Shown piece after piece: positions 44,532 to 52,091 of a DNA stretch of 64,000 nt (positions are counted from its first letter, which is position 1; every line of letters starts with the position of its first letter). Source of the stretch: Neobacillus bataviensis (lineage in GTDB: Bacteria > Bacillota > Bacilli > Bacillales_B > DSM-18226); the NCBI RefSeq assembly GCF_019969725.1, contig NZ_JAHXYW010000011.1, forward strand, positions 124,001 to 188,000. Reading direction: 5' to 3'. A program made the translations under genes and the position numbers. Below the pieces are notes generated by a model, which ran no database searches, was not told the origin of the DNA, and saw only the letters and a program-made list of their open reading frames with translations.

Positions 44532-45479
44532 ATGTTTAAAAATCGCTTTTATTTATCTATTACGTTCTTACTTTTGTTAGTATTTGTAACCGCGTGTGGA
44601 AATACAGATAATACGGAACCTAGTAAGAAAACAGAAGACAAAAATGTGGAAGTCAAATTACAGGACGCCATGGGTGAAGTGACGATTCCAGCGAATCCAA
44701 AGCGCATCCTTGCCCCATATTTAGAGGATTCATTATTGGCATTAGGGGTAAAACCAGCGGCTCAATGGTCGATTGGCGATACCGTGTTAGATTATTTGCA
44801 GCCTGAATTAAAGGGTGTTCCAAAAATCGGCTGGGATCTTCCATTGGAACAAGCGATCAGCAACGATCCTGATTTAATTATTTTCAGTTCTCCTACAGCG
44901 ATTCAAAAAGGACAGTACGAGGAATATAAAAAGGTTGCTCCAACTTACGTGTTCAAGGACGAGGTTAGTGCAGACTGGCGTAAACAAGTTACCCAGATGG
45001 GTGAGATTTTAAATAAGCAAAAGGAAGCCAAGGATGCCTTAGCTAAGTATGATACCAAGGTTTCTGAAGCGAAGGCCAAAATCCAGGATGCTATTGACGG
45101 GGAATCAGCCGCCATTATTTGGGTAATGGCTGACAAATTTTATCTAATGGAAAACAATCGTTTCAGTGCAAATGTCCTTTATGGTGATCTAGGCATTAAG
45201 CAGCCAGCCTTCGTCGAAGGATTAGGAAAAGCTGCAGTCCAGTGGGACCCAATTGCGCTTGAAAAATTACCTGAAATCAAAGCAGACCATATCTTCTTAG
45301 TCAGCAAAAAAGGGGAACCTGGATTAGACATCTTAGCGAAAAGCTCCATCTGGAACGGTCTTGATGCAGTGAAAAACGGACACGTATATGAAATGAACGA
45401 CCCAAGCAACTGGACCATAAACGGACTGATTGCTAGCGAAAAAACATTAGACGAAGTCGTCAAAGCTTTAACAAAATAG
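44532..45479 (+). CDS. Iron-siderophore-binding lipoprotein
   Basis: The 315-residue protein is a class III binding protein (FhuD/FeuA/YfiY type) with lipobox VTACG (Cys22). It shows VTIPANPKRILAPYLEDSLLALG and the DPDLIIFSS segment of the N-lobe, a long connecting helix and the C-lobe with IKADHIFLVS. It is divergent from the permease/ATPase operon and shares Fur control. A xenosiderophore of the hydroxamate or citrate type is likely but not determined. Confidence 0.92.
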   Translation: MFKNRFYLSITFLLLLVFVTACGNTDNTEPSKKTEDKNVEVKLQDAMGEVTIPANPKRILAPYLEDSLLALGVKPAAQWSIGDTVLDYLQPELKGVPKIGWDLPLEQAISNDPDLIIFSSPTAIQKGQYEEYKKVAPTYVFKDEVSADWRKQVTQMGEILNKQKEAKDALAKYDTKVSEAKAKIQDAIDGESAAIIWVMADKFYLMENNRFSANVLYGDLGIKQPAFVEGLGKAAVQWDPIALEKLPEIKADHIFLVSKKGEPGLDILAKSSIWNGLDAVKNGHVYEMNDPSNWTINGLIASEKTLDEVVKALTK

Positions 45480-45499
45480 CAACAGTGTAAAAAATAAAT

Positions 45500-45512
45500 G
45501 GTGTCAGGCACC
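45500..45512. repeat. GGTGTCAGGCACC element (half copy)
   Basis: 13-base core followed by ACAAAAAGACA, the same right flank as at 60036. Confidence 0.85.
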
Positions 45513-45547
45513 ACAAAAAGACAATTGTACTTCCCGGGAGGACAAAT

Positions 45548-45583
45548 AAAAATACCTGCTCCTTTTTAAGGGCAGGTATTTTT
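45548..45583. terminator. Bidirectional terminator
   Basis: AAATACCTGC pairs with GCAGGTATTT around a 12-base interior, T-runs on both strands, between two convergent genes. Confidence 0.88.
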
Positions 45584-45591
45584 ATGCTATT

Positions 45592-47046
45592 TTACTGGAC
45601 ACTTATGGTTGCAGCTTGGTAGTTTACTGGTAAGTAATCGTATAGGTCAGCAGCAGTGGTTGTGATGGTTTGGGCATACCAGCTATAGTCTCCAAGAATA
45701 GTTGGTGATTGCCAATTGGTAAAGGTAAAGGTGATGCTTTGGTTTCCTGCCAATCCTGCAGTATCAGTATATACATAATTACCTGAATATTTTAGTTGGC
45801 TGGTCAGATCGGTTCCATCGCTCTTCCTAGCTGTAACTGTTGCCGCAGTTGGATCGGGCCATTTAGGTGGTGCCATTAGTTTAACCTTTTGAATCGGATA
45901 GGTGGACGGAGCACGTAGTGTTACATTAATGGTTTGGGTGCTTCCTGCCGAAACCGCGCTCTTATCGATCGAAACAGTGCCCCTTCCATAAGACCCTCTA
46001 ATTCTTAGAAACTCATTATAATACTTGTCAGCGGTTGCTTTATCGTGGATGACCATTAAGTTCTCACTGTTTGTGTCATTGGCATTATCACTGGCATTAA
46101 AGGACCCTGTTACCACGGTAGCAATGGTGTATCCCTTATCCGCAATCAGAACCTTATCATGCATTTTGCCGTCATAAGGGTTATCAGCAATGCTGACTGG
46201 GATACCGGCATGTGCCAAGTAGGCAAACTCCCCGTACGGACCATTGCTTCCATATTGGCTGCTATCAAAGATCCCTTCGACATTCACTCCTCGGTTTTTC
46301 GCATTTAATAATGCTGTTCTCACGTTATCATCTGTTAAGGAAAAGTAGTCAAAATATACATTATATTTAGCGTTATTAATCACATCGATCAGCGCTGAAA
46401 TGGGGTTGTCTTCAGGAGCAAAATAAACTTCAACAGGTATGTTTCCTGCTTGTGTTGAAACCGTTACCTTTTGGGTGCTAACAGTGGATGGCGATGCTGT
46501 TTTTGTAAATTGATTGTATACGAACATCTCTTCAAAATCAGTTTTATATATTGAGGCTAACGAAGATGAATTCCATAGAATTGTATTGTTATAGTTATTG
46601 GCATTACACGTATCTGTCACATTTGCAGACCCCATCCATACTTCTTTTCCATCAATAATCGCATATTTGTTATGCATTAATGCCGACCGGTTGTCCCCTT
46701 TAACGGAGATACCAGCGTCAATAAGCTGCTGTGTAAAGGTGTTGGATATATAATCGGAATCTGTTACGATACGAATCGCAACGCCGCGATTTTTCGCCTG
46801 AATCAAAGCGTCGACAAATGGCTGATAGCGGATTTCGTAGAAGGCACCATCAATCGTTGAGGTTGCTTTATTTATTTCCGCAATAAGTGCATCCACCAGG
46901 TTAACCGTCTGACCCGGCCCAAAAGAAACTGTTTGAGAATCATAGGTTACTGCTTGAGCTTTCTGTTGCAGATCGGGAACTAGATTCAATGTCAAAAAAG
47001 TTGCAAAAACAAGCTGGGTAATTCTCCTAAACAAAATCTTCTTCAT
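45592..47046 (-). CDS. Secreted phospholipase D-like protein
   Basis: The 484-residue protein has a signal peptide (ending near QQKAQA) and two PLD-type HKD motifs: MHNKYAIIDGKEVWMGSANV (about 119-138) and MHDKVLIADKGYTIATVVTG with a following FNASDNAN. Two motifs form one active site through a phospho-His intermediate. A C-terminal beta-rich domain (~370-484, RAPSTYPIQKVKLMAPP, ITFTFTNW) may bind the envelope or substrate. Phospholipase, cardiolipin-type or nuclease action are all possible in this family. It lacks membrane segments after the signal. Confidence 0.87.
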   Translation of the reverse strand: MKKILFRRITQLVFATFLTLNLVPDLQQKAQAVTYDSQTVSFGPGQTVNLVDALIAEINKATSTIDGAFYEIRYQPFVDALIQAKNRGVAIRIVTDSDYISNTFTQQLIDAGISVKGDNRSALMHNKYAIIDGKEVWMGSANVTDTCNANNYNNTILWNSSSLASIYKTDFEEMFVYNQFTKTASPSTVSTQKVTVSTQAGNIPVEVYFAPEDNPISALIDVINNAKYNVYFDYFSLTDDNVRTALLNAKNRGVNVEGIFDSSQYGSNGPYGEFAYLAHAGIPVSIADNPYDGKMHDKVLIADKGYTIATVVTGSFNASDNANDTNSENLMVIHDKATADKYYNEFLRIRGSYGRGTVSIDKSAVSAGSTQTINVTLRAPSTYPIQKVKLMAPPKWPDPTAATVTARKSDGTDLTSQLKYSGNYVYTDTAGLAGNQSITFTFTNWQSPTILGDYSWYAQTITTTAADLYDYLPVNYQAATISVQ

Positions 47047-47168
47047 ATACTGGCCACCTTTCTTTTATTCACACCCCTTCATCGTATCAAAATATACCAA
47101 TTGCAAACAATGGAAAATCAGTGAAAAACTTCAAAATACTTCGTAAACAAATTGGGAAAATTAAAAAG

Positions 47169-47218
47169 GGTGTCAGGCACCGCCCGTGGACAAATGTCCA
47201 CGAGTGGTGCCTGACACC
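47169..47218. repeat. Full GGTGTCAGGCACC ... GGTGCCTGACACC element
   Basis: Perfect terminal 13-base inverted repeats enclose GTGGACAAATGTCCAC, itself a perfect palindrome. The whole 50-base unit can form one long hairpin. Confidence 0.9.
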
Positions 47219-47230
47219 CTAATATACTAT

Positions 47231-47701
47231 CTAGTATTCTTTTTTTTGCCTTGAGTTTGTCCATGCTTGGAAAGGGGAGTAAGTGTTTTCGGGGAGCAAA
47301 CAGATCATTGGGATACTTCTTTTTTCCACCTGCAGTGCTAGTTGATCATAAATGAACTGGTCGTCGAAACCAATTTTTGCTGCATCTTCTTTTGTACAGC
47401 TATAATAGATTGTCTTAAGTCTAGACCAATAAATGGCTCCAAAACACATCGGGCATGGCTCGCAGCTAGTGTAAAGCTCACAATCGGTTAGTTGGTAGCT
47501 ATCTAAAAATTCACAGGCCGCTCGAATTGCTTGAATCTCGGCATGTGCAGTGGGGTCATTCTTTGCCGTTACCTGATTACGGCCGACACCTATAATTTGG
47601 CCATTTTTTACCACTACTGCACCAAATGGCCCGCCGCTGTTAGTGATCACATTTTCATGAGCAATATCTACGGCCATCCTCATAAACATATCTTCACTCA
47701 T
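47231..47701 (-). CDS. guaD: Guanine deaminase
   Basis: The 156-residue protein closely follows Bacillus GuaD, which converts guanine to xanthine. It has the cytidine-deaminase-fold zinc site PTAHAEIQAIR (HAE) and SCEPCPMC (PCxxC), the GFDDQFIYDQ segment and the ending SPFQAWTNSRQKKEY typical of GuaD, with identical length. It stands alone, so it acts in purine salvage rather than in a local operon. A GGGGGGA site precedes the ATG. Confidence 0.92.
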   Translation of the reverse strand: MSEDMFMRMAVDIAHENVITNSGGPFGAVVVKNGQIIGVGRNQVTAKNDPTAHAEIQAIRAACEFLDSYQLTDCELYTSCEPCPMCFGAIYWSRLKTIYYSCTKEDAAKIGFDDQFIYDQLALQVEKRSIPMICLLPENTYSPFQAWTNSRQKKEY

Positions 47702-47801
47702 ATAATCCCCCCACCCTTTTCAAATTCCCTTAACATAATTTATTATCCCGATGGAGGAAAAAGAATTATAAATTTATTACATACAAACACTTTTATAACT
47801 A

Positions 47802-47837
47802 AAAACTAACTTTCCCATTTAGAGAAGCTAGTTTTTT
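47802..47837. terminator. Terminator of TfoX-like gene
   Basis: AACTAaCTT pairs with AAGcTAGTT; T-runs flank both sides. Confidence 0.75.
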
Positions 47838-47853
47838 CTACTTTTAACATCAT

Positions 47854-48225
47854 TTATTTCTCTTTACTTTTCTTTTTCTTTGGTAATTTTTCAGGCATAG
47901 TTTCTACCCATGTTACTGACAGCTGAATCCATTTCTTTATTTTATCAGGCTCTTCCCCCCATTTTTCCGGCAGAGCAACATACTCTTTCATCGGCCTGCC
48001 TGGCATAGGTGAAAACTCCATTGCCCCTTCTTCCGCTAAAAGACGAAGACGATCTTGTTCCTGAAGTCTTACAAAAATTTGCGGGCCAAATAAACCTGCA
48101 AACATATTCCCGTTAATGAAACTTGCCAGGTTGCCGAACATCGGCTTAATAGTGATGCGGGGATCCACTGGTATAACAGAAGAAAAAAATGCTTTTAGCT
48201 CCTCATCTGGCCGTGGAAAGGACAT
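47854..48225 (-). CDS. TfoX N-terminal domain protein
   Basis: The 123-residue protein is a stand-alone TfoX/Sxy N-terminal domain: ITIKPMFGNLASFINGNMFAG, then FVRLQEQDRLRLLAEEGA and MPGRPMKEYVALPEKW. In Gamma-proteobacteria Sxy promotes competence with CRP, but the single-domain Bacillus proteins have no established role. The C-terminus ends in a Lys-rich tail (LPKKKKSKEK). Confidence 0.85.
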   Translation of the reverse strand: MSFPRPDEELKAFFSSVIPVDPRITIKPMFGNLASFINGNMFAGLFGPQIFVRLQEQDRLRLLAEEGAMEFSPMPGRPMKEYVALPEKWGEEPDKIKKWIQLSVTWVETMPEKLPKKKKSKEK

Positions 48226-48482
48226 ATTTACTCACTCCTATTTTTTCGTTCTTTTTAGCATTGCTGTTCTAACATCAAACTATCCTTAATGGGCGAGCAT
48301 TGATAGCAGAACGAGCTCTATGAAACAATATTATTACTATAAATTCACCAAAAAAGTAGTTCGTATAAGTCTGAAATTTTGTACAATGGTATTATAGGTT
48401 TATTTTGCTCAAAAATAAGCTTTCAGACAATAATTCTAGTGCTATATTTTTGATAACATTTGGTGAGAGGACTTGAACGATT

Positions 48483-49729
48483 ATGCTGAAAGCTAGGGTA
48501 TACGACTTATCGTTATTTTTCATTTCATTGGCCATAGCTTTTGGAGCATCTGAAATTCTGAACATTAATTCCTATTTTATAAAAGCCCTGATTATTTTCT
48601 GGTTTTTCTCTGTTCTGTATTTTCGCCTTCGGGTATTTTATAAAAATGGCAGTAAAATATTGAATATGGCATTAACTATGACTTATCCATGGTCTTGTTC
48701 GCTGGCCCAATAGGTTTGCTAATATTTGAAACGCTTTTTCGTTTTACCGTTTATTCTTATCGAAAATGGACCAAAACGGCGGATCCTAGTGAATTATCGG
48801 ATACTTTTTATAACATTGGCTGCTTTGTCATCACGAACTCAATTGCCTATTTCCTGTTCCAGCATTTTATAGGAGGTTTTCAAACCGTCCCCTTTGGCTT
48901 TTGGATCCTGATGTTTCTCTTAGTCTGCATTTCCTCCTATCTTTCAGGTACTTTTATGGTGGTTGTTTTTGTAATATTGGGAGAATTAAAATCCTTCAAA
49001 GAGGGAATCAATTTTATTTTTAGAGGGATTAGCTTCCTCGACTATGGGAAGGTGGCCGTTTCGAATGGTATGCTGCTCATTTTTCTCCAAAATAAAAGCT
49101 GGGAAATGTTAATTATCGTATTTATTTTAAATTACATCGTTAGCCGTTACTTTTACTCTAAATCCCAGAGTATACAAAACAAGGTTGAACGGGATCAATT
49201 CGAGCAAATGGCCTATACGGACTTTTTGACCGGGGTATTTAATCGGACCTTTATGGATAAAAAAATGGCTGAGCTCAATCAGACGGGTGAAAGTATTGGA
49301 ATTGTAGTGGCTGAAATTGATAAATTTAAAGGCATTAATGACAGCTACAATCATGCGGTGGGCGATAAGGTCATTCAGCACTTTGCTGCAACCTTAAAAA
49401 GCTATCTGGATGGTGATGATTTTCTGTTTCGAAGCGGCGGCGAGGAGTTCACTCTCTGCATCAGAAGAAGAAATTTCGATGAAACGTTGACTTTGATAAA
49501 TACAATGCTTGGGGGGATTGCTAACAATTCCGTCGCAGTTGAATATAACGGAGAACAGCTTTTTATCTCCTATACCGCTTCATTTGGACTTTACTACTAT
49601 AAAGTAAACGAACACATCTCGATGGAAAAAGGCTATATCCTTGCCGATGAACTCATGCTCCAATCCAAACAACATGGCAGAAACAAAATATCCGTCATCA
49701 ACGGCTTACTAAACGAAAAAGTGATCTAA
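48483..49729 (+). pseudogene. GGDEF-domain membrane protein, frameshifted
   Basis: Two overlapping frames read as one protein: 48483-48658 encodes a membrane N-terminus and 48659-49729 the rest. Continuing the second frame upstream of its first ATG (48689) gives IEYGINYDLS, a natural join to the following MVLFAGPIG, so the gene seems to have lost one base near 48651-48660 (AAAATATT). The product would have about six membrane helices, a linker (SKSQSIQNKVERDQFEQM) and a GGDEF domain with active-site SGGEEF, a diguanylate cyclase. The start at 48689 might still yield a shorter protein. A real mutation or a sequencing error are both possible. Confidence 0.75.
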
Positions 49730-49758
49730 CCTATGTAGAATAGTTAGACCACTTTTTT
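49719..49758 (+). terminator. Terminator of GGDEF gene
   Basis: AAGTGaTCTAAC pairs with GTTAGAcCACTT and is followed by TTTTT; the stop codon is in the stem. Confidence 0.8.
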
Positions 49759-49781
49759 AAATTGTTGATGGTGTCATTGAT

Positions 49782-49794
49782 GGTGTCAGGCACC
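49782..49794. repeat. GGTGTCAGGCACC element (half copy)
   Basis: 13-base core with a partial extra GGTGTCA 13 bases before; followed by ATTAAAAGACATTTT, the common right flank. Confidence 0.85.
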
Positions 49795-49845
49795 ATTAAA
49801 AGACATTTTCACGTTTTTGTCCGCGTGGGATGGACACTTCAAAAC

Positions 49846-50772
49846 TTAGTCTGCCAGCAGGCTATGTATGTATTGGTCCGCGCGTTGAATCATCATTTCG
49901 TCGGTTAATCCTGTGATTCCAAATGCTGTCCAGCCGGAATAAACTTGTGGTGGTCCCGGGAGTATTTCAATTAAGGACAGGATGTCCCAATAGGGATCAT
50001 AGTTGAAGCCTGTGGAACCTGCGTGCCTTTGATATGCTGCTAAGAATGAGTCCGCAATGTGAGTGCCATATAAAAGAGCTAGATTCAACCGGCAGTGGCC
50101 AACATCAATCCCAGCAGGACCCCGGCAGGCATTTACCCAATCGACTACCCCGCTGACTTCATTCCCTTCCCACAAAACATTAGCCGGATGATAATCTCGA
50201 TGGATGAAGCACTGCTTAGTGTAGGGACGAGGTCCTCTCATTCGATTAATAGCCTTTTTCCAGAAGTATGGACAGCTTGTCCAAGTGGGGATATCCAAGG
50301 AGTTTATATCAACGTAGGGGTTGTAGGACCATGGAAAGTCTTCTGCGTCCACGGAGTGTATCTGAACTAATGTTTCAGCAAGACCGTCCAGCCATAGATT
50401 CATGTTTGCCGGACTTAGGTCTACAATGCCCGGGAGCCTCGTCATCAGCACGGCTGGCACTTGACAGGAAGTCCCAGTTATATCATATGCAACGATTTTT
50501 GGTGTCTGAATGCCCGTTGGTGCTGCTCTTTGCAGACTCTCTGCTTCATGTAGGGCCAAATCTGGCTCTGCAAATACCCATTCTTCATTGTCGAATAACC
50601 GTAAAACGAGCTCTGAGACTCCTTGTTCACCCTGAATTGATAGGCCGTATACACCAGAAGACGTTCCTCCTTTTAGCAGACTAATAGAGTGCACCTTTGC
50701 CTTCCAATCCACTGAATCTATGACCCATTTTAAATCGTTATCCGATAACCCGTATGCATAATCATCGAACAC
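49846..50772 (-). CDS. Aminoglycoside phosphotransferase (APH)-fold kinase
   Basis: The 308-residue protein has the kinase-like catalytic Brenner motif FIHRDYHPANVLWEG and the metal-binding VVDWVNACRGPAGIDVGH, which place it in the APH/choline kinase family. Upstream, GGTSSGVYGLSI forms the nucleotide loop. It starts at a GTG with GAGGGGG seven bases before it. Members act on antibiotics, sugars, choline or amino-alcohols; nothing here fixes the substrate, and antibiotic resistance should not be assumed. Confidence 0.85.
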   Translation of the reverse strand: MFDDYAYGLSDNDLKWVIDSVDWKAKVHSISLLKGGTSSGVYGLSIQGEQGVSELVLRLFDNEEWVFAEPDLALHEAESLQRAAPTGIQTPKIVAYDITGTSCQVPAVLMTRLPGIVDLSPANMNLWLDGLAETLVQIHSVDAEDFPWSYNPYVDINSLDIPTWTSCPYFWKKAINRMRGPRPYTKQCFIHRDYHPANVLWEGNEVSGVVDWVNACRGPAGIDVGHCRLNLALLYGTHIADSFLAAYQRHAGSTGFNYDPYWDILSLIEILPGPPQVYSGWTAFGITGLTDEMMIQRADQYIHSLLAD

Positions 50773-50870
50773 AAACAGTCCCCCTCATATGAATCTTCTT
50801 CCAATTCTATTCTTTAAATTAATATAACAATGATGGAACAATCAAACAAACTACAAAGTAAAAGAAAATC

Positions 50871-50941
50871 GGTGTCAGGTACCTAATGTCCATCCACAGA
50901 GGACAAATGGAGAAATTTGTCCACGAGCGGTGCCTGACACC
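50871..50941. repeat. Full GGTGTCAGG-type element, longer spacer
   Basis: Left end GGTGTCAGGTACC (one change), right end GGTGCCTGACACC, with GTCCATCCACAGAGGACAAATGG and TTTGTCCACGAGC inside; 71 bases overall. Confidence 0.85.
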
Positions 50942-50951
50942 ATAAGACCGT

Positions 50952-51116
50952 TTAATATTTTTTTTCACGGCAGTTTTTACAGACTTTGATTTTTTCGTTT
51001 GTTTCTGTTGTGTGTGGGTACAGAAGTTTTATTCTTGTTCTCCCGCACAATGGGCATGTCCCCCGGCCGTTTGAAGGCAGGTAGCTGATTGTTTTTCCCC
51101 GGTTTCTCTTCGCCAT
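50952..51116 (-). CDS. Small zinc-ribbon protein
   Basis: This 54-residue protein is found by reading the minus strand from ATG 51116, preceded by AGGG at a good distance, to TAA at 50952. The sequence is basic and has two cysteine pairs, TCPLCGRTR (residues 21-24) and VCKNCREKKY at the C-terminus, spaced about 22 residues apart as in a zinc ribbon. A second ATG two codons upstream is possible. Such small zinc ribbons often touch RNA or ribosomes, but I recognise no named family. It is short and in a gap otherwise filled only by the repeat, but codon pattern and Cys spacing support it. Confidence 0.75.
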   Translation of the reverse strand: MAKRNRGKTISYLPSNGRGTCPLCGRTRIKLLYPHTTETNEKIKVCKNCREKKY

Positions 51117-51297
51117 TTCCATCCATCCCTATCCAAAAAAATCTCGTTTCTATATCTAATGTTGAAAAGGCATAAAGATTGATAGGCATTTAATTGTTTT
51201 TGTAACTAAAGGTAAATATTGTGATGCCATTCAAAAAAAAAAATTACTCTACCCTTTAGGCGGAGCACCCTATTAATGATATTTCAAGTTCCATTTA

Positions 51298-51684
51298 TCA
51301 AGGCCGTAATTTTTTTTCAAAGAGACTTACATAGTTCCTTCGATAATAAAATAACAAGGCACCATGAACAAAGACTAAGACTGCTGCCAAAGCCAATAGC
51401 GAGTGATCTTTAAATAAATGAAGCAAGAAAATGTTTGCTAGAATTGGCGATAGTAGTGCAAGCGCCAGCGGAACATATCGGTTTGAAAGGAGTAGTACTG
51501 CACAGATAATTTCTAATGACTTTTCAAAAATCAAGAGGTACTGAAACTGAAATAATTCCATTGCTTGCGGGCTGGTTTCAATAAAAGGCTCCAGCCCAAG
51601 GATTACGAAATAGCCATTGATTCCGGCTATTAGAAAAACGGAGCCCAAAAAAATTCTTAAAATATGTACCAGCGGTTTATTCAA
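51298..51684 (-). CDS. DoxX/MauE-like small membrane protein
   Basis: The 128-residue protein has four membrane segments (about 4-25, 45-65, 70-92, 95-113) with GSVFLIAGINGYF near the start and a basic C-terminus. This pattern fits the DoxX/MauE-like family of small quinone- or redox-linked membrane proteins; the assignment is by layout rather than by a unique motif. I chose the TTG at 51684, which has GAGGAGG eight bases before it; the GTG at 51693 overlaps that site. Confidence 0.7.
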   Translation of the reverse strand: MNKPLVHILRIFLGSVFLIAGINGYFVILGLEPFIETSPQAMELFQFQYLLIFEKSLEIICAVLLLSNRYVPLALALLSPILANIFLLHLFKDHSLLALAAVLVFVHGALLFYYRRNYVSLFEKKLRP

Positions 51685-52091
51685 TGAATACACCTCCTCT
51701 TTCCATCATATTTTCGATTCACCATAAAAATGATCCTCACTTTATTCAATAAATAGCTTCCAAAAATATTGTAATATTCTACAAGAATCTACATAAAAAA
51801 TAACAAGTCCCATAATTAATCACTGTTTAAGATATTTAAAAATATAGACCCTTGTTCTACAAACATTAATATCCCCATAAAACTCCTAATCCTTATAAAA
51901 CTTTTGTAATAGGGATTTATCCCTATAAAAATACTATTCTAGAATTATTATAAATATTTCGATTTCTGAAATTTTTGTAAAACGAATATACTTTTTTATT
52001 CTAAATTTCCGACAAAATATACAGAATATTGAATTTACAATAGGCATGTATCATTAAAATTTGATGAGAAAATTTTTGGGGGTGCAAGTAT
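51685..52091. other. AT-rich leader of carboxypeptidase gene
   Basis: About 400 bases without a gene. It is very AT-rich and holds a small inverted repeat AGGGATTTATCCCT (51911-51924) and three loosely similar CC(C/T)TATAAAA-type stretches near it. These could be regulatory, but I find no known operator. Confidence 0.4.

Noticed and set aside
48689..49729. GGDEF gene as an intact independent gene
   Set aside because: Its frame continues upstream as meaningful sequence (IEYGINYDLS) that belongs with the 48483 N-terminus, so a frameshift is a better reading.
49846..50772. Antibiotic resistance gene
   Set aside because: The APH fold alone is shared by many metabolic kinases; there is no specific match or mobile context.
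50977..51189. 70-codon minus-strand frame
   Set aside because: The other register encodes the zinc-ribbon protein with CPLC/CKNC and a suitable start; this longer frame has no recognisable features.
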